Of a stretch of DNA of 64,000 bases, positions 1-7,735 are shown piece after piece. Below the pieces are notes generated by a model, which ran no database searches, had not been told where the DNA came from, and worked only from the letters and a program-made list of their open reading frames with translations. Positions within the stretch are counted from its first letter, which is position 1; every line of letters starts with the position of its first letter. The translations under genes and the position numbers were made by a program. This DNA is from Streptomyces barringtoniae (lineage in GTDB: Bacteria > Actinomycetota > Actinomycetes > Streptomycetales > Streptomycetaceae): the NCBI RefSeq assembly GCF_020819595.1, contig NZ_JAJHNP010000009.1, positions 248,001 through 312,000 on the forward strand. Reading direction: 5' to 3'.

Positions 1-642
1 GGACTGGACGGCGGGGGCGCTGTGCGCGGTGGCAGCGGCGTACTCGGCGATCTCCGCCTGCGTCCACGCGGCCGCCGGGTCGGCGACCTGGTGGCGCAGC
101 AGGAAGCGGGTGAAGCCGGGCCAGTGCCGCAGCACGGCCCGCCCGAGCACCGGGTATTCGACGAACGCGGTGTACCACAGCCGCCACAGGTTGGGCAGGA
201 CCGCGCGGTGCCGGGGCCAGGGGTGGGTCATGTTGAGCGCCAGGTAGCCGGTGAACCGCTCCGGCGCCCTCAGGCACAGCCGGAACCCGAGATGCGCTCC
301 CCAGTCGTGCCCGACCAGTCCGACCCGCTCCAGCCCGAGGGTGTCGAGCAGCGCGAGGGCGTCCTCGGCCAGGCTGTCCATGTCGTAGCCGCGCCGCGTG
401 ATCGGCGACCAGCCGAAGCCGCGCAGGTCCGGGCTGAGCAGCCGGTATCCGTCGGACAGCTGCCCGGCGACCTTGTGCCAGGCGTACCAGTGCTGCGGGA
501 AGCCGTGCAGCATCAGCAGCGGGGTGCCGGTGCCGCCGTACTCGGCGAGATGCAGCCTGGTGGAGCCCACGTCCAGCATGCGGTGCTCGGCACGCTCGTC
601 CTTCGGCAGCGGACGGTCTGTACGGTCGGTGTGCGGTGCCAT
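1..642 (-). CDS. Alpha/beta hydrolase, haloalkane dehalogenase / epoxide hydrolase type (3' end cut by window edge)
   Basis: The 214 visible residues read as the N-terminal part of an alpha/beta-hydrolase fold enzyme. An oxyanion-hole motif HGFPQHW lies near residue 46 and the nucleophile elbow GHDWGA near residue 107, so the nucleophile is Asp. Asp followed by Trp is typical of epoxide hydrolases and haloalkane dehalogenases, which open epoxides or remove halide through an ester on that Asp. The ATG at 642 gives an ordinary start (MAPHTDRTD). The cap domain begins around residue 130; the catalytic Asp/Glu and His lie off the window. Substrate cannot be inferred. No operon partner is visible; the next gene upstream on the same strand starts more than 850 bases away. 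Confidence 0.85.
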   Translation of the reverse strand, partial: MAPHTDRTDRPLPKDERAEHRMLDVGSTRLHLAEYGGTGTPLLMLHGFPQHWYAWHKVAGQLSDGYRLLSPDLRGFGWSPITRRGYDMDSLAEDALALLDTLGLERVGLVGHDWGAHLGFRLCLRAPERFTGYLALNMTHPWPRHRAVLPNLWRLWYTAFVEYPVLGRAVLRHWPGFTRFLLRHQVADPAAAWTQAEIAEYAAATAHSAPAVQS

Positions 643-708
643 GCCTGACCCCTCTCGGGCCGGTGCGGTCCCCCGGTCGGGCCCGCGTCGCCGGGTCAGG
701 AGTCGGCA

Positions 709-1503
709 TCAGCGCGAAAGGTTCCCTCCCTTCTGTTCCTTGTCGTGCTCCCCCGTGGGGAGCTGGTCGTAGGTCTTGAAGGTGTACGAGGCGTCGTAGG
801 ACAGCAGGTTGCCTTCGGTCGCCGGCAGGCCGAGGCGACGGTTGAGGGCTCCGGTCAGGGGTCCGCAGTCTTCGGCGGCCGGGGCGGTGAAGGTGTCGTC
901 GTACGCCGAGAACTCGATCACCGGTGGGTCCTGGGAGACCCACTTGGAAGGACCCGAGCGCTTCAGCCGGAAGTCGACCGGCTCGCCCGCGCCGATCGTG
1001 CAGCCGTGCGGCACCAGCGGGCCGATGAGCCGGAAGCGCAGGCTGAACTGCCCGGTGTAGAAGTCGGACCGGCCGCCGTACTCCGGCTGTATCGCCAGGC
1101 CCAGGACGGCCGCGCGATCGCCCGCCGGCGTGCCGGTCAGTCCGCCCGGTACGGCGGTGGGGGAGCTGTGCATCGCACCCCACACCTGGCCCTTGCTGCC
1201 GTCCGGCATCGGGCCTTCGGCGTGCGTCATGGTGATCGGGGCGAGGTTCACCGTGACCTTGCCGAGGGTCAACCGCGGGGCGGCGGTGTGCACTTCGCAC
1301 CGCCATCGGGCCGGGTCGACGCCGTCGGGCAGGGGCGGACAGTCACCGAAGTCGGTCGCGGTCGCCGCGGTGACGCGTGGCGCGGAGTAGGCCACTCCTG
1401 GCGCGCACACCGCCGCCGTACCGGCGAGGACGGCGGCGCCCGCGACGGCGGCGACACGGCGGACGGAAGGCGAACTGAGCCCAGCGGCAAGGGATTTCGT
1501 CAT
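709..1503 (-). CDS. Secreted protein of unknown function
   Basis: A 264-residue protein with a classic Sec signal peptide: MTK start, one Arg pair, hydrophobic stretch around residues 16-36 and a likely cut after AYSA. The mature part is hydrophilic with four cysteines (DCPPL, WRCEV, PHGCTI, EDCGPL), which may form two disulfides outside the cell. I do not recognise the family. The open frame continues upstream to 2007, but that part is antisense to the murJ-like gene; the ATG at 1503 followed by a signal peptide decides the start. It lies downstream of, and in the same direction as, the murJ-like gene with a 116-base gap. Confidence 0.75.
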   Translation of the reverse strand: MTKSLAAGLSSPSVRRVAAVAGAAVLAGTAAVCAPGVAYSAPRVTAATATDFGDCPPLPDGVDPARWRCEVHTAAPRLTLGKVTVNLAPITMTHAEGPMPDGSKGQVWGAMHSSPTAVPGGLTGTPAGDRAAVLGLAIQPEYGGRSDFYTGQFSLRFRLIGPLVPHGCTIGAGEPVDFRLKRSGPSKWVSQDPPVIEFSAYDDTFTAPAAEDCGPLTGALNRRLGLPATEGNLLSYDASYTFKTYDQLPTGEHDKEQKGGNLSR

Positions 1504-1619
1504 GCGACCAGCGTGCCGCCGTGGCCACTCCCTCACCATCCGTGACGTCCCCGACAGCACCCCGATCCGTCCCCGATACGACGTCAGGGTCGGTCGTTCG
1601 GGGCCTGAGGCACCCGATG

Positions 1620-3266
1620 TCACCGGAATCCGGGAATCCGCCGAAGCTCGCCGATCTTCAGCGCTTTGCCCGCCACCAGATAGACGAGACCGAGCGCGAG
1701 CGAACCGGCGACGGTCGCAAGGGCCGTCCCCGCCGTGCCGTGCCCCACCACCCCGGCACAGCCCCGCCCCGCGGCCCAGCCCGCCACCGCCGCGACGCCT
1801 CCGGCGCACAGCAGCTTGGCGTAGGTGCCGCGCAGGGCGCCGTCGTCCAGCCGGCCGCCGGTACGGCGGGCCAGCAGGCGGGCGGTGAGGAGGAGTCCGG
1901 CGAAGTAGGAGACGGTGTAGGCACCGGCCATACCGGTGACCGCCCACCGCGCGGGCAGCAGCAGATGGCAGGCGGTGGCGAGCGCGATGTTGACGACCCC
2001 GATCCACACGGCCATGAAGAACGGCGTACGGGTGTCCTCAAAGGCGTAGAAGCCGCGCAGCAGCAGGTACTGCGCGGAGAACGGGATCAGCCCGAGCCCG
2101 AAGGCCTGCAGCATGTGCCCGAGGGGCTGGGCCGTGGCGGGGTCGGCGGCGCCGTGGGCGAAGAGGAGGACGGCGATGTCCGGCCCGAGCGCGGTGAAGA
2201 GGAAGGCGGCCGGGACGATCACGACACCGCTCACCCGCAGCGCCCGGGACAGGTCGGCCCGCAGATCACCGATCCGTCCCTCGGCCGCCGCCTTGCTCAT
2301 CCGGGGCAGCAGCGCGGTGACGAGCGAGACGGTGACGATGGACTGGGGCAGCATCCAGATGGTCTGCGCGTAGCTGTAGGCGGTGTACCCGACGCCCGCC
2401 CCGGGAAGCTCCGTGTCGGCGGCACTCGCATAGTTGGTGACGACGGTGAGCCCGACCAGATTGGTCAGCACGAACAGCAGAGTCCACTTGGCCGCGTGGA
2501 TCCCTGAGCCGAGTCCCGCGCCGCGCCAGTCGAAGCGGGGCCGGAAGCGGAAGCCTGCGGCGCGGGCGAACGGGATGAGCGCGAGCGCCTGTACGGCGAT
2601 CCCGAGGGTCGTACCGGCACCGAGCCAGCGGACCTGGGTGGCGGTGACGTCGGCGACCGAGTGCGGGACGGTCATCATCCCGAGGTAGACGCCGAACATC
2701 GCCACGAGGACCACGTTGTTGAGCACGGGCGTCCACATCATCGCGCCGAACCTCTCGCGGGCGTTCAGCACTTGGCCGTAGATGGCGAAGAGCCCGTAGA
2801 AGAAGATCTGCGGAAGCAGGAACCGCGCGAAGACGACGGTCAGCCGGAACGCGTCGTGTTCCTTGGGCGTGTCCCGTATGTACAGGCTCGCGATCTCCGG
2901 CGCCGCCCACACGGCGACCAGGGTCCCGACGGCCAGCACGCTGACGACGAGGGTCACGAGCCGCTGCTCGTAGGCCCGCCCGCCGTCGGCATGCGTGGCC
3001 CGGGCCCGCACCAGCTGCGGCACCAGCACGGCGTTCAGCGCGCCGCCGATCAGCAGGGTGTACAGGCTGGTCGGCACGGTGTTGGCGGTGTTGTACGTGG
3101 TCGCGAGCAGCCCTGTCCCGAGCGCGGCCCCTTGCAGCACCTGCCGGACCAGCCCGCTGGCCCGCGATACGACGGTGCCGGCGGCCATGAGCGCCGAGGC
3201 CCGCCCGACCCCCGCCTCCGCCTTGGGTCTCGCATGCCGAGCGGTGGTCTTCTCCCCCGTTACCAT
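1620..3266 (-). CDS. MurJ/MviN-family lipid II flippase homologue
   Basis: This 548-residue polytopic membrane protein has the MviN/MurJ pattern of about 14 helices. The N-terminal region contains the typical short loop and helix SRASGLVRQVLQGAALG (residues 33-49) and an NTVPTSLY segment followed by GGALNAVLVPQ. MurJ family members flip the lipid II peptidoglycan precursor across the membrane. Streptomycetes usually carry the essential murJ elsewhere near the origin together with extra paralogues, so this copy may be an accessory flippase or export a related lipid-linked sugar. The ATG at 3266 gives a cytosolic N-terminus. It has no cell-wall gene as immediate neighbour. Confidence 0.85.
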   Translation of the reverse strand: MVTGEKTTARHARPKAEAGVGRASALMAAGTVVSRASGLVRQVLQGAALGTGLLATTYNTANTVPTSLYTLLIGGALNAVLVPQLVRARATHADGGRAYEQRLVTLVVSVLAVGTLVAVWAAPEIASLYIRDTPKEHDAFRLTVVFARFLLPQIFFYGLFAIYGQVLNARERFGAMMWTPVLNNVVLVAMFGVYLGMMTVPHSVADVTATQVRWLGAGTTLGIAVQALALIPFARAAGFRFRPRFDWRGAGLGSGIHAAKWTLLFVLTNLVGLTVVTNYASAADTELPGAGVGYTAYSYAQTIWMLPQSIVTVSLVTALLPRMSKAAAEGRIGDLRADLSRALRVSGVVIVPAAFLFTALGPDIAVLLFAHGAADPATAQPLGHMLQAFGLGLIPFSAQYLLLRGFYAFEDTRTPFFMAVWIGVVNIALATACHLLLPARWAVTGMAGAYTVSYFAGLLLTARLLARRTGGRLDDGALRGTYAKLLCAGGVAAVAGWAAGRGCAGVVGHGTAGTALATVAGSLALGLVYLVAGKALKIGELRRIPGFR

Positions 3267-3457
3267 GCGGTAAATCTACGGCAGTTGGCGATCACCGGCG
3301 GCGAGCGGCTGCTCGCCGAAGCGCTGTGGCCCTGTTCGCGGCCGTCGTATCTCTGGTCATGCGATCAACCGGTCAGGTCATCCTCATTCTTGACGGTGTC
3401 TTTGCGTAAGATTGCCTCAACGTCAGGACTCACATGGTGCGGGCCGGGGGACACAAC

Positions 3458-3883
3458 ATGGGCGTTCGTGGAGCACATTCGGCGCAAGGCGGCGGCGCCG
3501 ACCTTCGGGTGTCGTCTCGGGACCTGACCAAGCTCGCGCAGGACCTGGACGACATGCAGGACCACCTCGACAAGCAGGTCCGGCGGATGGACGAACTCGT
3601 CGATCGCATCGAGGCGGGCTGGCGTGGCCCGGCGGCGACGGCGTACCGGGAGTTCCATCGCGCGGCGGCCGAGGACGCCGTACGCATCCGGGAAGTGATG
3701 AAGGGCCTGGAGCAGGCCGTGCGGCTGAGTCGCGACGGCTTCAGTGCCGACGATCTGCACGTGCTGGAGCAGATGCGGCGGGTCCACGTGGACGTCGACA
3801 GCGAGGTCGACAAGCTCTCCACGCCGAACACCGGAGCCGACGGCGCACCGGCTCGCCCGCACAGCAGCCTGGACGGATTCTGA
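3458..3883 (+). CDS. WXG100-type (ESX-related) small helical protein
   Basis: A 141-residue helical protein with a W-x-G turn (IEAGWRGPAATAY) between two amphipathic helices, the signature of WXG100 proteins that pair as helical hairpins and travel with type VII secretion systems. It is longer than the usual 100 residues because of a glycine-rich N-terminus and a loose C-terminal tail. An ATG at 3434 is possible, but GGGGGA at 3446-3451 sits 6 bases before the ATG at 3458, which favours the inner start. It heads the island and precedes a second WXG-like protein and a toxin; by analogy with LXG/EsxA-type effectors it probably helps target or chaperone the toxin. No secretion ATPase lies in the window. 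Confidence 0.75.
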   Translation: MGVRGAHSAQGGGADLRVSSRDLTKLAQDLDDMQDHLDKQVRRMDELVDRIEAGWRGPAATAYREFHRAAAEDAVRIREVMKGLEQAVRLSRDGFSADDLHVLEQMRRVHVDVDSEVDKLSTPNTGADGAPARPHSSLDGF

Positions 3884-3939
3884 GGCCGGGAGCGCCAGGC
3901 ACCAGCTCACAGCCACGGCCACCGACACCAAGGGGGATC

Positions 3940-4251
3940 ATGTCGACCGGCGCAGCCGATGACCACATAACCGTCTCGCTCTCCACGCTTCACGAACTCG
4001 CCGCCGAGTTGGAGGACGTCCTCAAGCAACTCAACGGAAAGCTGGACGCCCTCCACGACCGCGTCGAACCGGTCGTACTGTCCTGGAAGGGCGAAGCCCG
4101 CGAGATCTTCGTCGAGAAACTCGACGAGTGGGACCGCTCCGCACATGACCTGCAGGCGGCGCAGAAATGGCTGCACGCATACGTCACCACCGGACACGCC
4201 AACTATGCAGCCGCGCACCGCGCCGTTCTTCGGGGCTGGGGAGCCGTCTGA
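3940..4251 (+). CDS. WXG100-family protein, toxin partner
   Basis: A 103-residue protein with a central W-K-G turn (VLSWKGEAREIF, residues 47-58) flanked by two long helices, the WXG100 layout. AGGGGG at 3931-3936 precedes the ATG at 3940. Its stop codon overlaps the effector start by one base (TGATG at 4249-4253), so it is probably translationally coupled to the toxin. In type VII effector loci such small partners bind the N-terminal helical domain of the toxin and form the export signal; that role is inferred here from position and fold. Confidence 0.85.
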   Translation: MSTGAADDHITVSLSTLHELAAELEDVLKQLNGKLDALHDRVEPVVLSWKGEAREIFVEKLDEWDRSAHDLQAAQKWLHAYVTTGHANYAAAHRAVLRGWGAV

Positions 4252-5996
4252 TGGCAACGCCGACCCCGGCGCAGAGCGGCACCATCGATGTCAAGCCGTC
4301 CAACCTGCACTACGTCGCCAGCAGCTTCGCAGGGCAGCAGACCCCGTTCGACAAGGCTGCCAGGGACCTGCTCACCGAACTGCACAAGTATCCGGACGCC
4401 GGCGGCAAGGGGTCGGCCGCAGAGGGGTTTGCCGCGGCATACCTCGAGGTCGGCAACCTCTTCCTCGACGTGTGGGCCAGATCCGTGGAGAGCATCGGCG
4501 GTGCCGCCATCGGCTTCGCCACAACCGCCAACAACTACTCGAAGGCCGAGGCGGCCAATGATGCCTCCGGCAAGACGCAGGCCCAGACCCAGCCACCGCC
4601 TCACGTCATCCAGAAGGCGCCGAACTACGGCTCGGTACCCGACCTCAAATGGGGTGACGACGACGGCGGTGACGATTTCATCCGCTCGCTGCTCGAGTAC
4701 ATACCCGACGTCGTCTGGCACATCATCCGCCCACTGCTGAAGGACGCCTTCCGTTGGGGCAAGGTGGCCGACGTCTACCCCTTTCCGCAGCAGCACTATC
4801 TCAACTCCCTCTCCCAGTCGTGGGCCGACATGACCATCTCGCTCTCCACGACGGAGAGCATGCTGACCGGGTATGTCAGTGGGATCACGCGGCAGAGCAA
4901 CAGCGAGTGGTACGACGCCATGCGGCAGTTCTGCAGCTCGCTCTGGGGAACGACGGCCTGGGGCAAGAACGAGCCGGGTGCTGCTTACCAGTGGCAGCAC
5001 GACAAGGCATCCAGCCCCACCGCCACGCACCCCGTCATGTCGGTCCTCTTCGACAGCGCGAAGAAGATCAGCGACCTGCTCCGGGAGTTCGCGGAAGCGG
5101 CGGTCGAGCTCAACGGCAAGGTGTGGGACATCTATTTCGAGGCGGTGAAACAGGCGGTCGGGAACATCGACCTCAGTGACGGCCTCGGCATGGACGACGT
5201 CGAAGAGGGAGCCAAGACCGTCGGCCGCTTCATCGGCGGCCTGCTCAAAGCAGGTGCGGAGGTCGGAACCGAGATCACCCTCAATCTCGACACCGCCGCG
5301 CTGAATGCCGTGGTGGAGCACTACAACTCCCGCGTCAACCCCCTGAAACCGAAACTCGAGGCACTGAAACCTCACTTGGAGGAGGCCAAGCGGAGCGCCC
5401 CCACATACAACGCGGAGGAGGCTCGGGCAGAGGCTTTCGGTGCACGCGCACTCAACGCCTTCAAGGATGAGCACAAGTGGACCAAGGCGGGGGACACCGA
5501 CCAGGGTGTCTACAAGATCGACCTCGCGAGCAGTGAATGGCTCGACAACGGCCACACACTCGACAAGCACGTCGGAAAGACTTCCGAACAGCTCGCACAG
5601 CGGCTGCGGGACCAATCGGATCCGCCGACTAACGATTGGCCCCACAACAAGCCGAAAATCGGCGGCGCTTCCAGTTTCAAGGATCTGGCGAGTGCACAGC
5701 GGTTTACGCAGTACAACATCGACACGCATTCCACCGATATCAAGAAATGGCTGGACGGCCCGCCGCCACCCACAAACGGCGAAGTGAAGAAGTTTGTAGG
5801 CGACGGCCCGAACGGAGAAGTGACAGGCATAAGCGTCACGAAACAACCGTGGGACCCACAGGATCCGCAGACCGGTTACAAACAGGGCGGAATGGAAGCG
5901 AAGCCCACCGATGTGAAGAGAATCGATACACGGTTGAGGTATGATGACAGGCTCGATCCTCCCTTTGTCGTCATCACTTCCATGCCGGCGCGTTGA
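4251..5996 (+). CDS. Polymorphic toxin / effector with C-terminal RNase A-like (CdiA-CT) domain
   Basis: A 581-residue protein. Residues 1-110 look like a helical WXG/ESX-type leader domain, residues 110-400 form a helical linker, and from about residue 425 the sequence matches the bacterial RNase A-like toxin pattern: GHTLDKHVGKT (434-444) with candidate catalytic His435, His440 and Lys443, then a conserved stretch SSFKDLASAQRFTQYNI, and an end VVITSMPAR with candidate Thr576. This fold was defined from CdiA-CT toxins that cut RNA in competitor cells. The family often ends T-x-Y-P; here Met replaces Tyr. The ATG at 4251 overlaps the upstream stop. The last 350 bases are visibly richer in A and T than their surroundings, suggesting a swapped-in toxin cassette. 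Immunity candidates follow directly. Confidence 0.75.
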   Translation: MATPTPAQSGTIDVKPSNLHYVASSFAGQQTPFDKAARDLLTELHKYPDAGGKGSAAEGFAAAYLEVGNLFLDVWARSVESIGGAAIGFATTANNYSKAEAANDASGKTQAQTQPPPHVIQKAPNYGSVPDLKWGDDDGGDDFIRSLLEYIPDVVWHIIRPLLKDAFRWGKVADVYPFPQQHYLNSLSQSWADMTISLSTTESMLTGYVSGITRQSNSEWYDAMRQFCSSLWGTTAWGKNEPGAAYQWQHDKASSPTATHPVMSVLFDSAKKISDLLREFAEAAVELNGKVWDIYFEAVKQAVGNIDLSDGLGMDDVEEGAKTVGRFIGGLLKAGAEVGTEITLNLDTAALNAVVEHYNSRVNPLKPKLEALKPHLEEAKRSAPTYNAEEARAEAFGARALNAFKDEHKWTKAGDTDQGVYKIDLASSEWLDNGHTLDKHVGKTSEQLAQRLRDQSDPPTNDWPHNKPKIGGASSFKDLASAQRFTQYNIDTHSTDIKKWLDGPPPPTNGEVKKFVGDGPNGEVTGISVTKQPWDPQDPQTGYKQGGMEAKPTDVKRIDTRLRYDDRLDPPFVVITSMPAR

Positions 5997-6571
5997 CCGG
6001 ATCTTCTGGACAGGAAATGCAGAAAGTAAGCCGTACGGACTGGGATGCGGCCGCGACGCGTCTCCTGGAAGACGTGTACGCGTTCGCCGTCACCGGACCG
6101 AGGACGCACCCCGACTGGCAGAACGACGCACTGGCCGTGCTGAACCGGACGGCCTACGACCCCCGCGGCTGGTTGACTCTCGATCCGGACAAGGCGGCCG
6201 AGGCCGAGAAGAGCCATGGGGCATCCTTCCCCTTCCTGACTCTGTCCCGTGGGTCACTGGCCGAGCGCCTGTTCCCCATCACCCCGGAGACAGCAGCCCG
6301 CCTGTTGGTGACGATGACATACGAGTGGGGACCCATCGGCCGCGAGGAGGACGCACAGGACAGGTTCGACGACGCCTGGACAGTCCTCCAACGGTACGGA
6401 GACAACCTGGAGTGTTACAGCAACATCACCGCCGCACGCACCTCGTCGTCCCCCGACCTCACTGCCGGAGTCACCGGCTGGCTGCCCCTCACCGAGTACG
6501 ACGGCGATTTCGGCATCGTGGTCGTTTCCTCTGCGGAGGTCGGCGTTTTCTGGTCGTTCAATCCCATCTGA
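5993..6571 (+). CDS. Putative immunity protein, family not recognised
   Basis: A 192-residue acidic, soluble protein without signal peptide or membrane segment. It begins at a TTG overlapping the toxin stop (TTGA, 5993-5996); an in-frame ATG at 6017 is an alternative, though no strong ribosome site marks either. Its place immediately after a toxin gene is the standard position for the cognate immunity gene of polymorphic toxins. The sequence alternates helices and strands, ends in a hydrophobic stretch (FGIVVVSSAEVGVFWSFNPI) and does not match an immunity family I know. The immunity role is therefore inferred from location, size and acidity only. Confidence 0.55.
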   Translation: MTGSSGQEMQKVSRTDWDAAATRLLEDVYAFAVTGPRTHPDWQNDALAVLNRTAYDPRGWLTLDPDKAAEAEKSHGASFPFLTLSRGSLAERLFPITPETAARLLVTMTYEWGPIGREEDAQDRFDDAWTVLQRYGDNLECYSNITAARTSSSPDLTAGVTGWLPLTEYDGDFGIVVVSSAEVGVFWSFNPI

Positions 6572-6585
6572 CGGAGGCTGGCACG

Positions 6586-6885
6586 GTGCGTACCCGTAGT
6601 TCCACCTATCCCGACCGCGAGACCGCCCAGTGGGCCACCCAGCAGGTCGTCACCGCCAACGAACAGGTCATCCACCGTTGGCTCGCCCGGTCCACGCGGT
6701 CCCGTCTGACCATCGAGGCGTCCTGGCCCACCCGAACCGATCCAGTGGGGCGCGTGCTGCTGCAGGCGATGATGCTGGCCGGCCGTGAGCCGGTCGACGT
6801 GCACGCGGCCAGGGTGATCCTGGCGCGGGACCCAACTCGCCCGCACGGCTTCGCCGTCCGCGGCACCTTCCCGATCTACCTGTAG
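6586..6885 (+). CDS. Free-standing C-terminal piece of an RNase A-like toxin domain
   Basis: A 99-residue protein. GGAGG at 6573-6577 lies 8 bases before the GTG at 6586, so it is very likely translated. Its sequence parallels the second half of the RNase A-like domain at the end of the 4251-5996 effector: SSTYPDRETAQWATQQ corresponds to SSFKDLASAQRFTQYN, IHRWLAR to IKKWLDG, and the tail ARVILARD...FAVRGTFP to the last strand. The His/Lys-containing first third (the HVGK segment) is absent, so it should not be an active nuclease. It is followed by a CdiI-type immunity gene, as expected for an orphan toxin module left behind by recombination. A regulatory or decoy role is possible. Confidence 0.6.
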   Translation: MRTRSSTYPDRETAQWATQQVVTANEQVIHRWLARSTRSRLTIEASWPTRTDPVGRVLLQAMMLAGREPVDVHAARVILARDPTRPHGFAVRGTFPIYL

Positions 6886-6906
6886 CGACCTGTAGAGGCT
6901 GACACC

Positions 6907-7587
6907 GTGCCCCTGAGCCCCCTCGAACACGACCGCCGGTACGGCGAACTCGACCAGGTGATGCGCTCCTTCCTCGGACAGCCGGCCGACGACACACCCG
7001 ACAAGCCGAGTCAGGCCCTGACCGCCTACCTCCGCCACACCTGGCACACCCGCCCCTGGGCCCTCGCCATCGCGGAACGGCAGTTGCGGGACTACGCCGA
7101 CAATCCGCCCGGACGACTCAGGCTGCGCCTCGGCGAGTTCTACGCGCTCCCCGACATCGGCCTGCCCCAGGACGAGATCCAGCAGTGGCTGTACTGCCTC
7201 GCGGACCACGTCAAGCACAGCATCGAGACCGGAGAGGTACCGCCTCCGACGTCCCCCGTCACCCACTGGGAATGGCACGCCCGTTTCCCGGAACTCGGCC
7301 AGTTCCTCGGCGGCTGGTTCTCCCAGGACATGCCGGACGAGTTCGACGATCACGATGCAGCCGTCGACGACTACCGGGGCTCCACCGACCCGCAGCTCGT
7401 GGCCCGACTCGTCGGAGAGCTCCATGAGCTGCTCACGATGGGCCTGGACGAGGCCGACTACGCACTCGCCACCGCCGAACTGGGCTTGGAAGTCGACCCA
7501 CCGGCGCCGTACTCCCCGAGCGGCTGGCTGGCACGGGTCGCCGAGCAGCTCGCGACGCCACCCGGTGCATACGGCCCCTCTGCCTGA
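6907..7587 (+). CDS. CdiI-type immunity protein (CdiI_2-like)
   Basis: A 226-residue soluble protein with the motif FPELGQFLGGWFSQD around residues 127-141, followed by an acidic run. This strongly resembles the immunity family that accompanies RNase A-like CdiA-CT toxins, where an x-x-FLGGYFHQDW-type motif is conserved. Such proteins bind and block the matching nuclease in the producing cell. It starts at GTG 6907, 21 bases after the orphan toxin fragment, with GAGG upstream. Two immunity-like genes thus lie behind one complete and one partial toxin. Which one protects against the 4251-5996 effector cannot be told from the sequence. Confidence 0.65.
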   Translation: MPLSPLEHDRRYGELDQVMRSFLGQPADDTPDKPSQALTAYLRHTWHTRPWALAIAERQLRDYADNPPGRLRLRLGEFYALPDIGLPQDEIQQWLYCLADHVKHSIETGEVPPPTSPVTHWEWHARFPELGQFLGGWFSQDMPDEFDDHDAAVDDYRGSTDPQLVARLVGELHELLTMGLDEADYALATAELGLEVDPPAPYSPSGWLARVAEQLATPPGAYGPSA

Positions 7588-7623
7588 GTGGGACCAGCTC
7601 CCGAGAAAATGAAGGAAACACGT

Positions 7624-7653
7624 TTGTACGAGTGCACTCCCGCCGTCTACCGT
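7624..7653 (+). promoter_or_regulatory. Promoter for the tRNA-like leader and the 7736 gene
   Basis: A TTGTAC -35 (7624-7629) and a TACCGT -10 (7648-7653) are separated by 18 bases. The expected start of transcription, about 7659-7661, falls just in front of the tRNA-shaped element that begins at 7662, so the element would form the 5' end of the transcript. Confidence 0.5.
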
Positions 7654-7661
7654 CGCCCCAT

Positions 7662-7733
7662 CGACGTGTAGCTCAGCAGCAGAGCACCGGGCTCGGGACC
7701 CGGAGGGCACGGGGGCGGAACCCGTCACGTCGG
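7662..7733 (+). ncRNA. tRNA-shaped 5' leader element (tRNA-Pro-like, CGG in anticodon position)
   Basis: The 72 bases fold as a full cloverleaf: acceptor CGACGTG/CACGTCG (7 pairs), D stem GCTC/GAGC, anticodon stem CCGGG/CCCGG around loop CTCGGGA, and T stem ACGGG/CCCGT. Position 33 is T and the anticodon would be CGG (Pro). However the D loop AGCAGCA has no GG and the T loop GGCGGAA lacks TTC and A58, so the normal D-loop/T-loop contacts cannot form, and it is unlikely to be a decoding tRNA. It ends 2 bases before the ATG of a 780-residue gene. It may be a tRNA mimic acting in cis or as an RNA partner of that protein, or a tRNA pseudogene. Confidence 0.6.
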
Positions 7734-7735
7734 CT

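Noticed and set aside
7662..7733. Call as an ordinary decoding tRNA-Pro(CGG)
   Set aside because: The D loop lacks GG and the T loop lacks TTC and A58, so a standard tRNA fold is unlikely; kept as a tRNA-like element instead.
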